The position numbers were made by a program, and so were the translations under genes. Under the pieces are notes generated by a model that was not told where the DNA came from, ran no database searches, and saw nothing but the letters and a program-made list of their open reading frames with translations. From positions 620,001 to 684,000 of the forward strand of contig SRSL01000003.1 of NCBI GenBank assembly GCA_009735695.1: a DNA stretch of 64,000 nucleotides, read 5' to 3'. This document shows positions 8,542 through 17,533 of the stretch, piece by piece. The stretch comes from Christiangramia bathymodioli (GTDB lineage Bacteria > Bacteroidota > Bacteroidia > Flavobacteriales > Flavobacteriaceae). Within the stretch, counting starts at the first letter, position 1; each line of letters begins with the position of its first letter.

Positions 8542-8597
8542 TTAGATGTGAGACGTTAGATTTGAGATTTTAGATATAGAACTTATAGATTAGAAAT
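8542..8597. repeat. Short tandem repeat, 14-bp unit, four degenerate copies
   Basis: TTAGAT recurs at 8542, 8556 and 8570, exactly 14 bp apart. The units are TTAGATGTGAGACG, TTAGATTTGAGATT and TTAGATATAGAACT, and a fourth, weaker copy begins at 8584. The repeat lies between the stop of pyrD and the HMG-CoA lyase promoter region. Confidence 0.6.
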
Positions 8598-8603
8598 TCT
8601 GAT

Positions 8604-9629
8604 CTAATTTTTCATTTTCTGCAGGATAGCCTTGTTGATCTCTTTAATGAGCGCCGGGCCTTCGAAAATAAAACCAGTATATAGCTGCACTAAACTGGCG
8701 CCAGCCTCCAGTTTTTCGATAGCATCCTGAGCAGAATGTATTCCACCCACTCCAATGATCGGAAATGCGTTTCCACTTTTTTCTGAAAGAAACCTGATCA
8801 CCTCGGTAGATCTCTTGGTAAGTGGTTTCCCGCTAAGGCCTCCCATTTCATTTTTATTTTCAGAATGTAGACCTTCACGAGAAATCGTGGTATTGGTAGC
8901 AATAACTCCCGCAATCTTCGTTTCCCTCACGATCTCGATGATGTCCAGTAACTGCTCATCGGTAAGATCGGGAGCTATTTTTAACAAGATTGGCTTTGCA
9001 GGAGTTCGTTTGTTATTCTCTTCCTGAAGCGTGTTCAGCAATTTCTTTAAAGGCTCCTTATCCTGTAGCTCTCTCAAATTTGGTGTATTTGGTGAACTTA
9101 CGTTAACCACGAAATAATCCACATGATCAAAAAGGGCATTAAAACTGAATACGTAATCATCTACCGCATTCTCATTTGGGGTGACCTTATTCTTTCCAAT
9201 ATTTCCACCAATAAGAACGCCGGTATTTTTTTTCAGGCGTTCCACCATCGCCTCCACCCCTTCGTTATTGAATCCCATCCTGTTTATGATGGCAGAATCT
9301 TCTGAAAGGCGGAACAACCTTTTTTTCTCGTTTCCCGGCTGTGGTTTGGGAGTAACCGTGCCTACTTCAATAAACCCGAAACCCAGGGAAGAAAGTTCTT
9401 TATATAGTTTCGCATCTTTATCAAAACCCGCAGCGAGTCCTACGGGATTTTTGAATTTCAACCCGAACACTTCACGCTCCAGGCGCTTATCTTCCACATT
9501 GAATCTTTTCTTCAGAAAGGCTTCAGCTCCAGGAATTTTGCAGAATTTCTTCAGAAAATCAAAAGTGAAATAATGAACTTTTTCAGGGTCGAACCTGAAC
9601 AAAGCCGGTCTGATGAAAGATTTGTACAT
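8604..9629 (-). CDS. pyrD: Dihydroorotate dehydrogenase (quinone), class 2
   Basis: A 341-residue flavoenzyme that oxidises dihydroorotate to orotate in pyrimidine synthesis and passes electrons to the quinone pool. The N-terminus ([19 protein letters not shown]) is the membrane-associating extension of class 2 enzymes. [28 protein letters not shown] (active-site Ser region), ATNTTISRE and [11 protein letters not shown] are FMN/substrate motifs in the expected order. A TATTTTTG element lies 17 bp upstream of the start. It is transcribed alone, diverging from pepT. Confidence 0.96.
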   Translation of the reverse strand: MYKSFIRPALFRFDPEKVHYFTFDFLKKFCKIPGAEAFLKKRFNVEDKRLEREVFGLKFKNPVGLAAGFDKDAKLYKELSSLGFGFIEVGTVTPKPQPGNEKKRLFRLSEDSAIINRMGFNNEGVEAMVERLKKNTGVLIGGNIGKNKVTPNENAVDDYVFSFNALFDHVDYFVVNVSSPNTPNLRELQDKEPLKKLLNTLQEENNKRTPAKPILLKIAPDLTDEQLLDIIEIVRETKIAGVIATNTTISREGLHSENKNEMGGLSGKPLTKRSTEVIRFLSEKSGNAFPIIGVGGIHSAQDAIEKLEAGASLVQLYTGFIFEGPALIKEINKAILQKMKN

Positions 9630-9645
9630 ATCGGGTGAATTTCTG

Positions 9646-9653
9646 CAAAAATA
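9646..9653 (-). promoter_or_regulatory. -7 element of pyrD
   Basis: The minus strand reads TATTTTTG (TAnnTTTG), followed by a 16-nt leader to the pyrD start. The -33 region is weak. Confidence 0.45.
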
Positions 9654-9768
9654 GGATGAATTGGTAAAAAACCGTAAACACTTATAAAAACATTTCCAGC
9701 GAGATAAATTTTCAGAATAAGGCCACCTTAAAAAACTAATAAAATTTAGTTGTGGAATCCTTAAAATC

Positions 9769-9799
9769 TTGCTTGCAGGAGGCTATATGTGTACTTTTG
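9769..9799 (+). promoter_or_regulatory. Promoter of pepT
   Basis: TTG (9769-9771), 20 nt, TACTTTTG (9792-9799) fits the -33/-7 consensus. Transcription would start near 9806, only about 12 nt before the ATG at 9818. This rules out the in-frame codon at 9752 as the start. Confidence 0.65.
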
Positions 9800-9817
9800 A
9801 TCCAAATCAACCCCACA

Positions 9818-11065
9818 ATGACCAACAAACAGCATATAATAGATCGGTTTTTGAGTTATGTAAAGATCGACACCCAGAGTGACCCAAAAAGCGACGCTAC
9901 CCCAAGTACCCCAAAACAATGGAACCTGGCTAATAAACTAGTCGAGGAATTAAAGGAAATTGGTCTTCAGGACGTCACTATCGACGAGCATGCCTACGTG
10001 ATGGCAACCCTGCCGGCGAATGTGAGCCACCAGGTTCCCGCTATTGGTTTTATTTCTCACTTTGATACTACGCCAGATTTTAGTGGAACCAATGTGAATC
10101 CGCAGATCATCGAAAATTATGACGGTGGAGATATTGTGCTGAACAAGGAACTCGATATTGTACTTTCTCCAGACTATTTTGAAGACCTCTTACTGTATAA
10201 AGGCCAAACCCTAATCACTACAGACGGTACTACTTTACTGGGTGCCGATGATAAGGCCGGGATCACCGAGATCATGACCGCCATGCAATACCTGGTAGAT
10301 AATCCGGAAATTCCGCATGGTACTATACGTATCTGTTTCACCCCAGATGAAGAAATAGGAAGAGGTGCTCATAAATTCGACGTTCAGAAATTTGGAGCTG
10401 AATGGGCCTACACCATGGACGGCAGCCAGATAGGCGAATTGGAATACGAAAATTTCAATGCTGCACAGGCAGTTGTAAAAGTTAAGGGAAAAAGCGTTCA
10501 TCCCGGATATGCTAAAGACAAGATGATCAACAGCATCTATATCGCCCAGGATTATATCAATTCCCTGCCCCGCCTGGAAACACCGGAACATACCGAAGAC
10601 CGCCAGGGATTCTTTCACTTAAGCAACATTCATGGGGATGTAGAAGAAACCGTACTGGAATATATTATCAGGGATCATGACAAGGAGCATTTTGAAGCAA
10701 GAAAAAAGATGATGAAAGATCTTGTGAACGACATTTGCTCTCAATATGAAATGGATTGTATCAGCATTGAAATTAAAGATCAATACGCCAATATGCGGGA
10801 AAAGGTTGAACCTGTGATGCATATTGTGGAACTGGCAAAACAGGCCATGGAAGATGTTGGAGTTGAACCGATCATCAAACCGATCCGTGGCGGAACCGAT
10901 GGAGCCCAGCTTAGTTATATGGGACTGCCCTGCCCCAATATCTTCGCCGGCGGACATAATTTTCACGGAAAATATGAATATGTGCCTGTTGAAAGCATGC
11001 AGAAAGCGGCAGAGGTGATCGTTAAATTATCAGAACTTACTGCCAGGAAATACGAGGAAAATTAA
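9818..11065 (+). CDS. pepT: Peptidase T (tripeptide aminopeptidase, M20B)
   Basis: A 415-residue cytosolic zinc aminopeptidase that removes N-terminal residues from tripeptides. The M20 motifs are in order: [14 protein letters not shown] (metal His/Asp), [10 protein letters not shown] (bridging Asp), [13 protein letters not shown] (catalytic Glu-Glu), YTMDG, and the C-terminal [13 protein letters not shown] metal His. The start at 9818 ([11 protein letters not shown]) is chosen because it matches the usual PepT N-terminus and lies just after the promoter. A longer in-frame version would begin upstream of the -33 box. A DUF1801-type gene follows after 12 bp and is probably cotranscribed. Confidence 0.95.
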   Translation: MTNKQHIIDRFLSYVKIDTQSDPKSDATPSTPKQWNLANKLVEELKEIGLQDVTIDEHAYVMATLPANVSHQVPAIGFISHFDTTPDFSGTNVNPQIIENYDGGDIVLNKELDIVLSPDYFEDLLLYKGQTLITTDGTTLLGADDKAGITEIMTAMQYLVDNPEIPHGTIRICFTPDEEIGRGAHKFDVQKFGAEWAYTMDGSQIGELEYENFNAAQAVVKVKGKSVHPGYAKDKMINSIYIAQDYINSLPRLETPEHTEDRQGFFHLSNIHGDVEETVLEYIIRDHDKEHFEARKKMMKDLVNDICSQYEMDCISIEIKDQYANMREKVEPVMHIVELAKQAMEDVGVEPIIKPIRGGTDGAQLSYMGLPCPNIFAGGHNFHGKYEYVPVESMQKAAEVIVKLSELTARKYEEN

Positions 11066-11077
11066 TAATTTAGGCGT

Positions 11078-11671
11078 ATGCCTGTTAAAAGTCTTGAAGA
11101 ATACCTGGACCGCCATCCAAATTGGCAGGAACAACTAAGACAGCTCCACGAAATGCTGCTCACCACCGAACTGCAGCAGGAAATAAAGTGGGGCGCACCC
11201 GTTTATACCCTGAATGGTAAAAATGTTATAGGCCTGGGAGCCTCTAAAAAACACTATGGACTTTGGTTTTTCAATGGGGCCCTACTAAAAGAGAACACTT
11301 CCCTGTTAATGAATGCCCAGGAAGGCAAGACCAAGGCCCTGAGGCAGATTCGCTTTGAAAAAGATGATGAGCTAAAAACTTCTGTCCTGTTGCCATATGT
11401 AAAAGAAGCTATTCAGAACCAACGGGAAGGAAAAGAGATTAAACCGGTAACCAATAAGAAACTGCTCCTGCCAGCTGAATTGAAAGCAGCTCTCGACCAG
11501 GATTCAAATCTCAAAGCGGCCTTCATGAACCTCAGCCCTGGCAAGCAACGTGAATATGCCGGTTATATTTCTGAAGCCAAACGGGAATCCACTAAACAAA
11601 GCAGGCTGGAAAAGATCATTCCTATGATCAACCAGGGCATTGGACTGAACGATAAGTATAAAAATTGCTAA
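11078..11671 (+). CDS. DUF1801/YdeI-like protein
   Basis: A 197-residue soluble protein. The N-terminal two thirds (IKWGAPVYTLNGKNVIGLGASKKHYGLWFF) is the DUF1801 fold. The C-terminal part (LPAELKAALDQDSNLKAAFMNLSPGKQREYAGYISEAKRESTK in outline, split here as LSPGKQREYAGYI and KRESTKQSRLEKI) is the YdeI/OmdA helical extension. This two-part architecture is the usual YdeI arrangement. The molecular function is not established: YdeI-type proteins have been linked to peptide or cell-envelope stress and iron-binding frataxin-like folds. It is the second gene after pepT and is followed by a strong terminator. Confidence 0.85.
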   Translation: MPVKSLEEYLDRHPNWQEQLRQLHEMLLTTELQQEIKWGAPVYTLNGKNVIGLGASKKHYGLWFFNGALLKENTSLLMNAQEGKTKALRQIRFEKDDELKTSVLLPYVKEAIQNQREGKEIKPVTNKKLLLPAELKAALDQDSNLKAAFMNLSPGKQREYAGYISEAKRESTKQSRLEKIIPMINQGIGLNDKYKNC

Positions 11672-11706
11672 CTACCTTTTTACAATGGGATGGTAGGTCT
11701 GAAACA

Positions 11707-11749
11707 AGTCAGTACTTCGCTTAGATCGATGTACTGACTATATTTTTTT
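11707..11749 (+). terminator. Intrinsic terminator after the pepT operon
   Basis: AGTCAGTAC (11707-11715) pairs perfectly with GTACTGACT (11731-11739) around a 15-nt loop. A T-rich tract follows at 11741-11749. Confidence 0.75.
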
Positions 11750-11764
11750 CTGATTAATTTCTAT

Positions 11765-12400
11765 TTAAAAATCTTCATCTTCTATATTCTTCGTTTTAGA
11801 AAATGGAAGAAAAACCTGGATTCCAAGGTTCAAACCCAGTGAGTGTTGATAGTTAGTATTACCAGCTCCAACCAGTGCATTATACTTAAATAATGCTTCC
11901 AGAGCGACAGTTTCGGTAACGAAATATGAATACCCGGGACCTACACCAAATGCAAACCCATTCGTGGTCGCCCCGTCATTCACATTAACACCGGCCAGTC
12001 CCGCATTCGCTTCCGCAAAAAATCTGCCGTGCTTTAGTAAATTATCGATACCCTGCTCTCCCGGACTTAAATAATAGCGAGTTAAAGCCTGAATCCCATA
12101 TTGAAAAGTTTCTGCGGCCTCCCCATTGGTTTCCGCAGATTTGGTAAATCCTAAATTTATGGCTCCTCCAATTAAAAGATTATCCTGAACAAAATATCCT
12201 CCTTTGGGACTAATCCCAAGATTAAAACCAGCTCCCTCATTCAATCCAAAATTGATACCTAACAAACTGTTGCTTCCTGCGTTAACCAGTCCACTACCCA
12301 CATCACTACCAATCATAAAATTTCCCTTTTGTATTTGCGCGTAGGTTCCAAAGCTGAAAATCAACATAAAGCAAATACTACATTGTAATAGTCTTTTCAT
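11765..12400 (-). CDS. Outer membrane beta-barrel protein (OmpA-like porin fold)
   Basis: A 211-residue exported protein with a signal peptide ending TYAQ (residue about 22). Alternating amphipathic strands and glycine-rich turns follow (FGLNEGAGFNLGISPKGGYF, GGAINLGF, GVGPGYSYFVTETVALEALFKYN), which is the pattern of the small 8-stranded outer membrane barrels common in flavobacteria. The C-terminal tail is acidic (EDEDF). No substrate or partner can be inferred. It is monocistronic, with its stop facing the pepT operon. A TATGATTG sequence upstream resembles a -7 box with one mismatch. Confidence 0.75.
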   Translation of the reverse strand: MKRLLQCSICFMLIFSFGTYAQIQKGNFMIGSDVGSGLVNAGSNSLLGINFGLNEGAGFNLGISPKGGYFVQDNLLIGGAINLGFTKSAETNGEAAETFQYGIQALTRYYLSPGEQGIDNLLKHGRFFAEANAGLAGVNVNDGATTNGFAFGVGPGYSYFVTETVALEALFKYNALVGAGNTNYQHSLGLNLGIQVFLPFSKTKNIEDEDF

Positions 12401-12568
12401 AGTTCCTAATTTAGTACTGCAATCATACAGTCATTAATAATGATTGAAGATAACAATTTAATACATAGCTAGTTACGATTACACCTGATTATCGTTAAAT
12501 CGAAAATTTGTTCTTTAAAAAGCAAATTTCATATCTTCTATTTCTTAATTCATGACTTGTTTTTAGCC

Positions 12569-12599
12569 AAAAAAAAAAGCCTCTCAAAAACTGAGAGGC
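12569..12599 (-). terminator. Intrinsic terminator after yajC
   Basis: On the minus strand, GCCTCTCA, a 5-nt loop and TGAGAGGC form a perfect 8-bp stem (12579-12586 with 12592-12599), followed by a run of ten T. Confidence 0.85.
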
Positions 12600-12622
12600 C
12601 ATTCCTTTGAAATATTAAAAAT

Positions 12623-12916
12623 CTATTTTTTTTCCTTCGCAGGTTCATTGAGTTTTTGACTTAATTCCATCGAAATAGATGAACGGTCAAAAGTGATCTT
12701 ACCTGCTCCGGTTTCTATAATAACCGAATTATTCTTTTCGCTAAAATCGACGATCTTGCCATGCATCCCGCTCTTGGTAACGATACGGTCTCCTTTTTTA
12801 AGTTCAGAGGCAAAATTTCTTTCCTGTTTAGCTTTTTTCATTTGCGGGCGTATCATAAAAAAATACACCACCACAAACATTAAAATAATCGGCGCAAACT
12901 GCGTTAATTGATCCAT
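12623..12916 (-). CDS. yajC: Preprotein translocase auxiliary subunit YajC
   Basis: A 97-residue membrane protein with one N-terminal transmembrane segment (residues about 7-24, IILMFVVVYFFMI). The conserved RPQMKKAKQ and LKKGDRIVTKSGMHGKIVDF stretches are diagnostic of YajC, which associates with SecDF-YidC at the Sec translocon. The size is typical. It is the last gene of the nusB-DUF1573-yajC set, starting 8 bp after the DUF1573 stop, and is followed by a strong terminator. Confidence 0.95.
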   Translation of the reverse strand: MDQLTQFAPIILMFVVVYFFMIRPQMKKAKQERNFASELKKGDRIVTKSGMHGKIVDFSEKNNSVIIETGAGKITFDRSSISMELSQKLNEPAKEKK

Positions 12917-12924
12917 ATATGCTA

Positions 12925-13389
12925 TTAGCCGGCGTTTTCAGTCGCTTCTGCCTCTACAAAAGCTTTAATTTTAATTTGTTCTTTTCCAGCCTCGGTATTC
13001 GCAGTTACAGTAACTGTTTTGGTAACCTGGCCATTTCCAGATCCGTTGAATTTTACCAACATCTCTCCGCTTTCGCCTGGTGCGATAGTTTCGTTCTTAG
13101 GATAGGTAGGAACGGTACATCCACATGAGCTGCTGGCGTTAGTGATCACCAATGGAGCATTTCCTGTGTTGGTGAACTTAAAAACGTGCTCTACGTTAGT
13201 ACCTTTAGCTATGTTTCCGAAATCATGTTCGGTTTCTTCGAAAGTGATCTCAGGATACACTGTCTCCTGTGAATCACGCTCTGCAGCGGTTTCCACATTT
13301 TCAGCCTTTACCTTATCAGAGGCATTATCTTTACAACCGGTGAAGAGCATGGCTCCTACTGCCGCAAACATTAAAATTGCTTTTTTCAT
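12925..13389 (-). CDS. DUF1573-domain lipoprotein
   Basis: A 154-residue lipoprotein with signal peptide and lipobox LFTGC (Cys19). The DUF1573 domain spans about 45-145, including FEETEHDFGNIAKGTNVEHVF, NTGNAPLVITNA and SSCGCTVPTYPK. This Ig-like fold is abundant in Bacteroidota. Its function is not known, although an adhesion or envelope-assembly role is often suggested. It sits between nusB (51 bp upstream) and yajC, an order that is widely conserved in flavobacteria. Confidence 0.88.
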   Translation of the reverse strand: MKKAILMFAAVGAMLFTGCKDNASDKVKAENVETAAERDSQETVYPEITFEETEHDFGNIAKGTNVEHVFKFTNTGNAPLVITNASSSCGCTVPTYPKNETIAPGESGEMLVKFNGSGNGQVTKTVTVTANTEAGKEQIKIKAFVEAEATENAG

Positions 13390-13440
13390 GGTGAAGTTAT
13401 TTGTTAAATTTTGATCGATAAAAATAATAAAATTTCTTTA

Positions 13441-14385
13441 CTACATAAGACCTCTTCCGGTTTTATTTAACTTGTCTTCAGCCTTATATTCCTTAGACAA
13501 TTTGTCCAGAACCCCGTTAATGAAGATGCTACTCTTGGGAGTGCTGTATTCCTTGGCTATTTCAAGGTATTCATTAATGGTTACCTTTACTGGGATACTG
13601 CTGAAATATAAAAATTCGCAGATCGCCATTTTAATTAGCACCATATCTACCTCGGCGATTCGGTCTTTATCCCAGTTAGGAGTTTTGCCCAACATCTCTT
13701 CGGAAAGTTCCTCATCGTTCAAATAAGTCTTTCTGAACAATTTCAGCGCGAATTCCTTATCCTCCTCATTTTTGAAAAGCTCGGTTAACTTTTTGGTCTT
13801 CCCGGTATTCTCTTTCAGCTTCTGAAGAAATTTAAGAAGGGCGGTGTTTACCAGCGGAAGGTCATCTACCCAGGTTAGTTTTTTGTCTTCCAGGTATTCA
13901 TATAGTTTGTCGTTAGGAGCGATGATCTCCTTGAAGATCTCTATGATGAAATCCTTATCGTCCTTAAAGCTTCCATCACGGGTTTGCATATATTCCTCGT
14001 ACTGGTGGCTGTTGCGAATCTCGTTCCAGATGATTGCGACATACTCATCGTCCTGTTTCCAGTGATTGATCTTATGAGCTTCCAGGGCATCCTGTATGCT
14101 TTCATTTTCATTCAGGATCTCGAAGATCTTATTATCTACAAATTTTCGGTTGGGATCCTTTTCTTCGTGGGTGGCAAGATATTTTTTCTGGGATTTTTCC
14201 AGGAAACTATCGGCGTGTTCTCTTATTTCAGTAAGCAGGCTTATTTGAAGAAGAAACAGGTCATACATTTCCTGCATACTTTTGAGCAGGAACTTCTCCT
14301 CGGTCACCAGCTTATCATTTTCACTTTGATTAAAGGCATACAAAGACTGCATTACTTTAACCCTGATATGTCTTCTCGTCAACAT
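13441..14385 (-). CDS. nusB: Transcription antitermination factor NusB
   Basis: A 314-residue protein beginning MLTRRHIRVKVMQSLYAF, the RNA-binding start of NusB. The C-terminal NusB fold covers about 170-305 (ALKLFRKTYLNDEEL, DKDRIAEVDMVLIKMAICEFLY, VTINEYLEIAKEYSTPKSSIFINGVLDKL). It is twice the length of the E. coli protein because of a long middle insertion, which is normal in Bacteroidota. NusB acts with NusE in rRNA antitermination. It begins just beyond the terminator of the upstream dehydrogenase and leads the nusB-DUF1573-yajC unit. Confidence 0.94.
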   Translation of the reverse strand: MLTRRHIRVKVMQSLYAFNQSENDKLVTEEKFLLKSMQEMYDLFLLQISLLTEIREHADSFLEKSQKKYLATHEEKDPNRKFVDNKIFEILNENESIQDALEAHKINHWKQDDEYVAIIWNEIRNSHQYEEYMQTRDGSFKDDKDFIIEIFKEIIAPNDKLYEYLEDKKLTWVDDLPLVNTALLKFLQKLKENTGKTKKLTELFKNEEDKEFALKLFRKTYLNDEELSEEMLGKTPNWDKDRIAEVDMVLIKMAICEFLYFSSIPVKVTINEYLEIAKEYSTPKSSIFINGVLDKLSKEYKAEDKLNKTGRGLM

Positions 14386-14405
14386 TTTAAAAGAACTTTA
14401 GGTTT

Positions 14406-14439
14406 AAAAAAAGGGCGAAAAGTAAGCTTACTTTCGCCC
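14406..14439 (-). terminator. Intrinsic terminator after the leucine-type dehydrogenase
   Basis: On the minus strand GGGCGAAA pairs with TTTCGCCC (14413-14420 with 14432-14439) around a loop containing the palindrome GTAAGCTTAC, followed by a run of seven T. Confidence 0.85.
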
Positions 14440-14472
14440 TGCAAAAATATCAATAAATTAGAACTGACTAAT

Positions 14473-15570
14473 TCAAATTCTGTTTTTTCTGTCTTCGATT
14501 CGCTGTTTAGCGATCTGAAGCGCCGCAAAATGCGTGGTAATATCATCCTGAGCAGCCTTTTGAAGGATCTTCAGGGTAGTATTATAAATATTTTCGGTCT
14601 TGCGCATGATCTCCTGCTTGTCGTAATTTTCAAGCTCGGCGTATACATTAATGATCCCTCCTGCATTGATCAGGAAATCCGGAGCATATACGATTCCTCT
14701 TTTCTGAAGGATCTCACCGTGAGAAACCTCATCGGCCAGCTGGTTGTTAGCAGCACCGGCGATGATATCTACTTTCAATCTTTCAATGGTGTTATCATTA
14801 ACAGTTGCACCAAGAGCACAAGGAGCATAAATATCAACATTTGCAGCATAGATATCCCCATCGTTGAAAATATGAGCACCATATTTTTTGCTTACTTCCT
14901 GAAGTCTTTCTTCGTTGATATCGGTAATATAAACTTCAGCTCCATCACCAACAAGGTATTCAACAAGGGTTTCGCCAACGTGCCCGATTCCCTGAACAAG
15001 AACGCTTTTTCCTTCAAGATCGTCGGTTCCGTATTTGAATTTAGCCGAAGCCTTGATACCCATGAATACACCGTATGCGGTAATAGGCGAAGGATTTCCT
15101 GCACCTCCTTTAGATTCTGAAATCCCAGTAACATAAGGAGTTACTTCACGAACGATGTCCATATCTGAAGTTTCCATCCCTACATCTTCAGCAGTGATAT
15201 ATTTTCCGCTAAGCGAGTGAACAAATTCACCAAATCTCTTCATGAGCTCAGGAGTCTTATCCTTTTTCGCGTCACCAATGATCACTGCCTTACCACCACC
15301 AAGGTTGAGTCCTGTAATTGCACTTTTAAAGGTCATACCCCTTGAAAGACGTAATACATCATTAACTGCCTCCCATTCACTGGTGTAGTTCCACATACGG
15401 GTACCACCCAAAGCAGGCCCTAAAACAGTATTGTGGATACCGATAATTGCCTTTAATCCTGTATCTTTGTCGTTGCAAAAAACGATTTGTTCGTGATCGT
15501 CAAACGACACCTGTCCGAATACCGGAGCAGACTTTTTTAGTTCATTTGCATTTAGAACGTCAACTTGCAT
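14473..15570 (-). CDS. Leucine/Glu/Phe/Val-family amino acid dehydrogenase
   Basis: A 365-residue NAD-dependent enzyme that oxidatively deaminates branched-chain amino acids to keto acids. LGPALGGTRMW and LNLGGGKAVIIGD (catalytic Lys; the A-V after GK is leucine-dehydrogenase-like rather than glutamate-dehydrogenase-like) form the substrate domain. GIGHVGETLVEYL is the Rossmann nucleotide loop. The start MQVDVLNANELKKS at 15570 is preferred. An in-frame ATG at 15621 would lie only a few bases from a TATTTTTG -7 element. The gene is monocistronic with its own terminator. With HMG-CoA lyase at 7.6 kb it fits leucine degradation. Confidence 0.9.
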   Translation of the reverse strand: MQVDVLNANELKKSAPVFGQVSFDDHEQIVFCNDKDTGLKAIIGIHNTVLGPALGGTRMWNYTSEWEAVNDVLRLSRGMTFKSAITGLNLGGGKAVIIGDAKKDKTPELMKRFGEFVHSLSGKYITAEDVGMETSDMDIVREVTPYVTGISESKGGAGNPSPITAYGVFMGIKASAKFKYGTDDLEGKSVLVQGIGHVGETLVEYLVGDGAEVYITDINEERLQEVSKKYGAHIFNDGDIYAANVDIYAPCALGATVNDNTIERLKVDIIAGAANNQLADEVSHGEILQKRGIVYAPDFLINAGGIINVYAELENYDKQEIMRKTENIYNTTLKILQKAAQDDITTHFAALQIAKQRIEDRKNRI

Positions 15571-15623
15571 AGTTTGTTGATTTTTTAATTTTACGGATTC
15601 TTGATATAGCAAAAAATCCACTG

Positions 15624-15631
15624 CAAAAATA
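15624..15631 (-). promoter_or_regulatory. -7 element of the leucine-type dehydrogenase
   Basis: The minus strand reads TATTTTTG followed by CAG, a consensus -7 box. It gives a leader of about 45 nt to the start at 15570. No clear -33 TTTG is seen. Confidence 0.45.
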
Positions 15632-15701
15632 ATAATATTTTAATTTGGAGGGTTTTAAAACGTGTTAAATTACACTTTCCTCAAAATAGACACTTTTTTG
15701 A

Positions 15702-17459
15702 ATGAAAAATCTTCGCCACCTCAATAAATACTTCTACAAATACAAATGGAAGTTATTGATAGGTTTGTTCATCACCATTGCCGCCCGAATCTTTGCCATC
15801 TATTACATCCCTTTGATTGGGCAGAGCACCGTGGTGATCGAAGAATATGTGAATGGAACGATCACCGATATTTCTGAAGTTAAAAGCGAACTGGCCTATA
15901 ATATCTTGCTCATCGTAGGCACCACCCTCATCGCGGCATTTTTTACCTTTTTAATGCGGCAAACCTTTATCGTGGTCTCCAGGCACATGGAGTACGACCT
16001 TAAGAACGAGGTCTACCAGCATTACCAGGAACTTTCCCTGAATTTCTATAAAAAGAACCGAACCGGGGATTTGATGAACAGGATCAGCGAAGATGTTTCC
16101 AAGGTAAGGCTCTATCTGGGACCAGCTATTATGTATAGCGTTACCACCTTCACCTCTACCGTGGTGGTTCTTATCTTTATGATTCAGGCTGCTCCCATGC
16201 TTACGCTTTATACGGTTATCCCATTGCCAATCCTGGCATTTTCGATCTATAAACTTAGTGTGGCCATCCATAAAAGAAGTACCGTGGTACAGCAATACCT
16301 TTCCAAACTGAACACGTTTACCCAGGAAAGCTTCAGCGGAATCGCGGTTATAAAATCTTACGGACTCGAGCCTCAAACCAATACCAATTTCACCGATCTT
16401 TCCAATGGAAGCCGGGATAAGAACATAGACCTGGTGAAGGTTCAGGCCTTTTTCTTTCCGCTAATGGTGCTTTTGATCGGGATCAGTAATATTATCGTCA
16501 TCTATGTAGGCGGAAGACAGATAATCACCGGACAGATCGAAAATATTGATGTCCTGGTCGAATTTATTCTGTATGTGAACATGCTTACCTGGCCGGTCGC
16601 TTCAATAGGCTGGGTGACTTCTTTGGTCCAACAGGCAGATGCCTCGCAGGAACGCATCAACGAATTCCTGGGAGAAGATCCGGAGATCACCAATCCCAAA
16701 TCTGAACCCGATACCATCAACGGAAGTATCGAATTCAAAGATGTAAGTTTCACTTACGACGATACTAATATCACTGCACTTAAAAACGTTTCCTTTTCGG
16801 TTAAAAAAGGAGAAACCCTGGCAATAATCGGTAAAACCGGATCGGGTAAATCTACCATCCTGGAATTGATCGGCCGGCTTTATGATATCGATAAAGGCCA
16901 GATCCTGATAGATGGCCGTAACATTCAGGAACTTAACCTGAATAGTCTTAGGGACAGCATTGGCTATGTACCCCAGGATGCATTTCTTTTCAGTGATTCC
17001 ATCAAGAACAACATCAAATTCGGAAAAACCAATGCCAGCGATGAAGAGATCACTGAAGCCGCCAAGAACGCATCGGTTCATCGCAATATCATCGGCTTCA
17101 GCAAAGCTTATGAAACCGTGCTGGGAGAACGAGGGATCACCCTTTCCGGAGGTCAGAAACAGCGGGTTTCCATTGCCCGGGCCATCATACATGACCCGGA
17201 AATATTGCTGTTTGACGACTGCCTTTCAGCAGTGGATACTGAAACCGAAGAGGAGATCCTGAACAACCTTTTCAAGATCACCAAAAACAAGACTACCATT
17301 ATTGTAAGCCACCGAATTTCCTCAGCTAAAAATGCCGATAAGATCATTATCCTGGAAGACGGAAAGATCGTTCAGGAAGGCACCCACCAGCAACTGCTCA
17401 ATATAGATGGCTATTACAAGGAGCTCTATGCAAAACAGTTAAATGAAAAAGAAATGTGA
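15702..17459 (+). CDS. ABC exporter, fused permease and ATPase (MsbA/multidrug type)
   Basis: A 585-residue half-transporter. Six transmembrane helices lie within residues 15-315 and the nucleotide-binding domain in about 340-580. Walker A is GKTGSGKST (377-385), the Q-loop is PQD (424-426), the signature is LSGGQ (481-485), Walker B is ILLFDD (501-506) and the switch His is 537. The residue after Walker B is Asp506 where canonical sites have Glu. This is typical of the degenerate half of heterodimeric exporters, yet no partner ABC gene is adjacent. It may export lipids or drugs, and the substrate is unknown. The gene diverges from the dehydrogenase, and a DUF3276 gene follows 74 bp later. 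Confidence 0.93.
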   Translation: MKNLRHLNKYFYKYKWKLLIGLFITIAARIFAIYYIPLIGQSTVVIEEYVNGTITDISEVKSELAYNILLIVGTTLIAAFFTFLMRQTFIVVSRHMEYDLKNEVYQHYQELSLNFYKKNRTGDLMNRISEDVSKVRLYLGPAIMYSVTTFTSTVVVLIFMIQAAPMLTLYTVIPLPILAFSIYKLSVAIHKRSTVVQQYLSKLNTFTQESFSGIAVIKSYGLEPQTNTNFTDLSNGSRDKNIDLVKVQAFFFPLMVLLIGISNIIVIYVGGRQIITGQIENIDVLVEFILYVNMLTWPVASIGWVTSLVQQADASQERINEFLGEDPEITNPKSEPDTINGSIEFKDVSFTYDDTNITALKNVSFSVKKGETLAIIGKTGSGKSTILELIGRLYDIDKGQILIDGRNIQELNLNSLRDSIGYVPQDAFLFSDSIKNNIKFGKTNASDEEITEAAKNASVHRNIIGFSKAYETVLGERGITLSGGQKQRVSIARAIIHDPEILLFDDCLSAVDTETEEEILNNLFKITKNKTTIIVSHRISSAKNADKIIILEDGKIVQEGTHQQLLNIDGYYKELYAKQLNEKEM

Positions 17460-17533
17460 AAATTTTTTGTTAGATGTTAAAAATTTTTAGATTTTTGAGC
17501 ACAACAATAACAAACCATTAAAGAATCTAACTT

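Noticed and set aside
9752-9817. Upstream in-frame start for pepT
   Set aside because: The -33 and -7 boxes lie inside this stretch, and the family N-terminus begins at 9818.
13984-15120. Plus-strand ORF of 378 codons
   Set aside because: It is antisense to nusB and the leucine-type dehydrogenase, both of which have clear family motifs, and it has no motif of its own.
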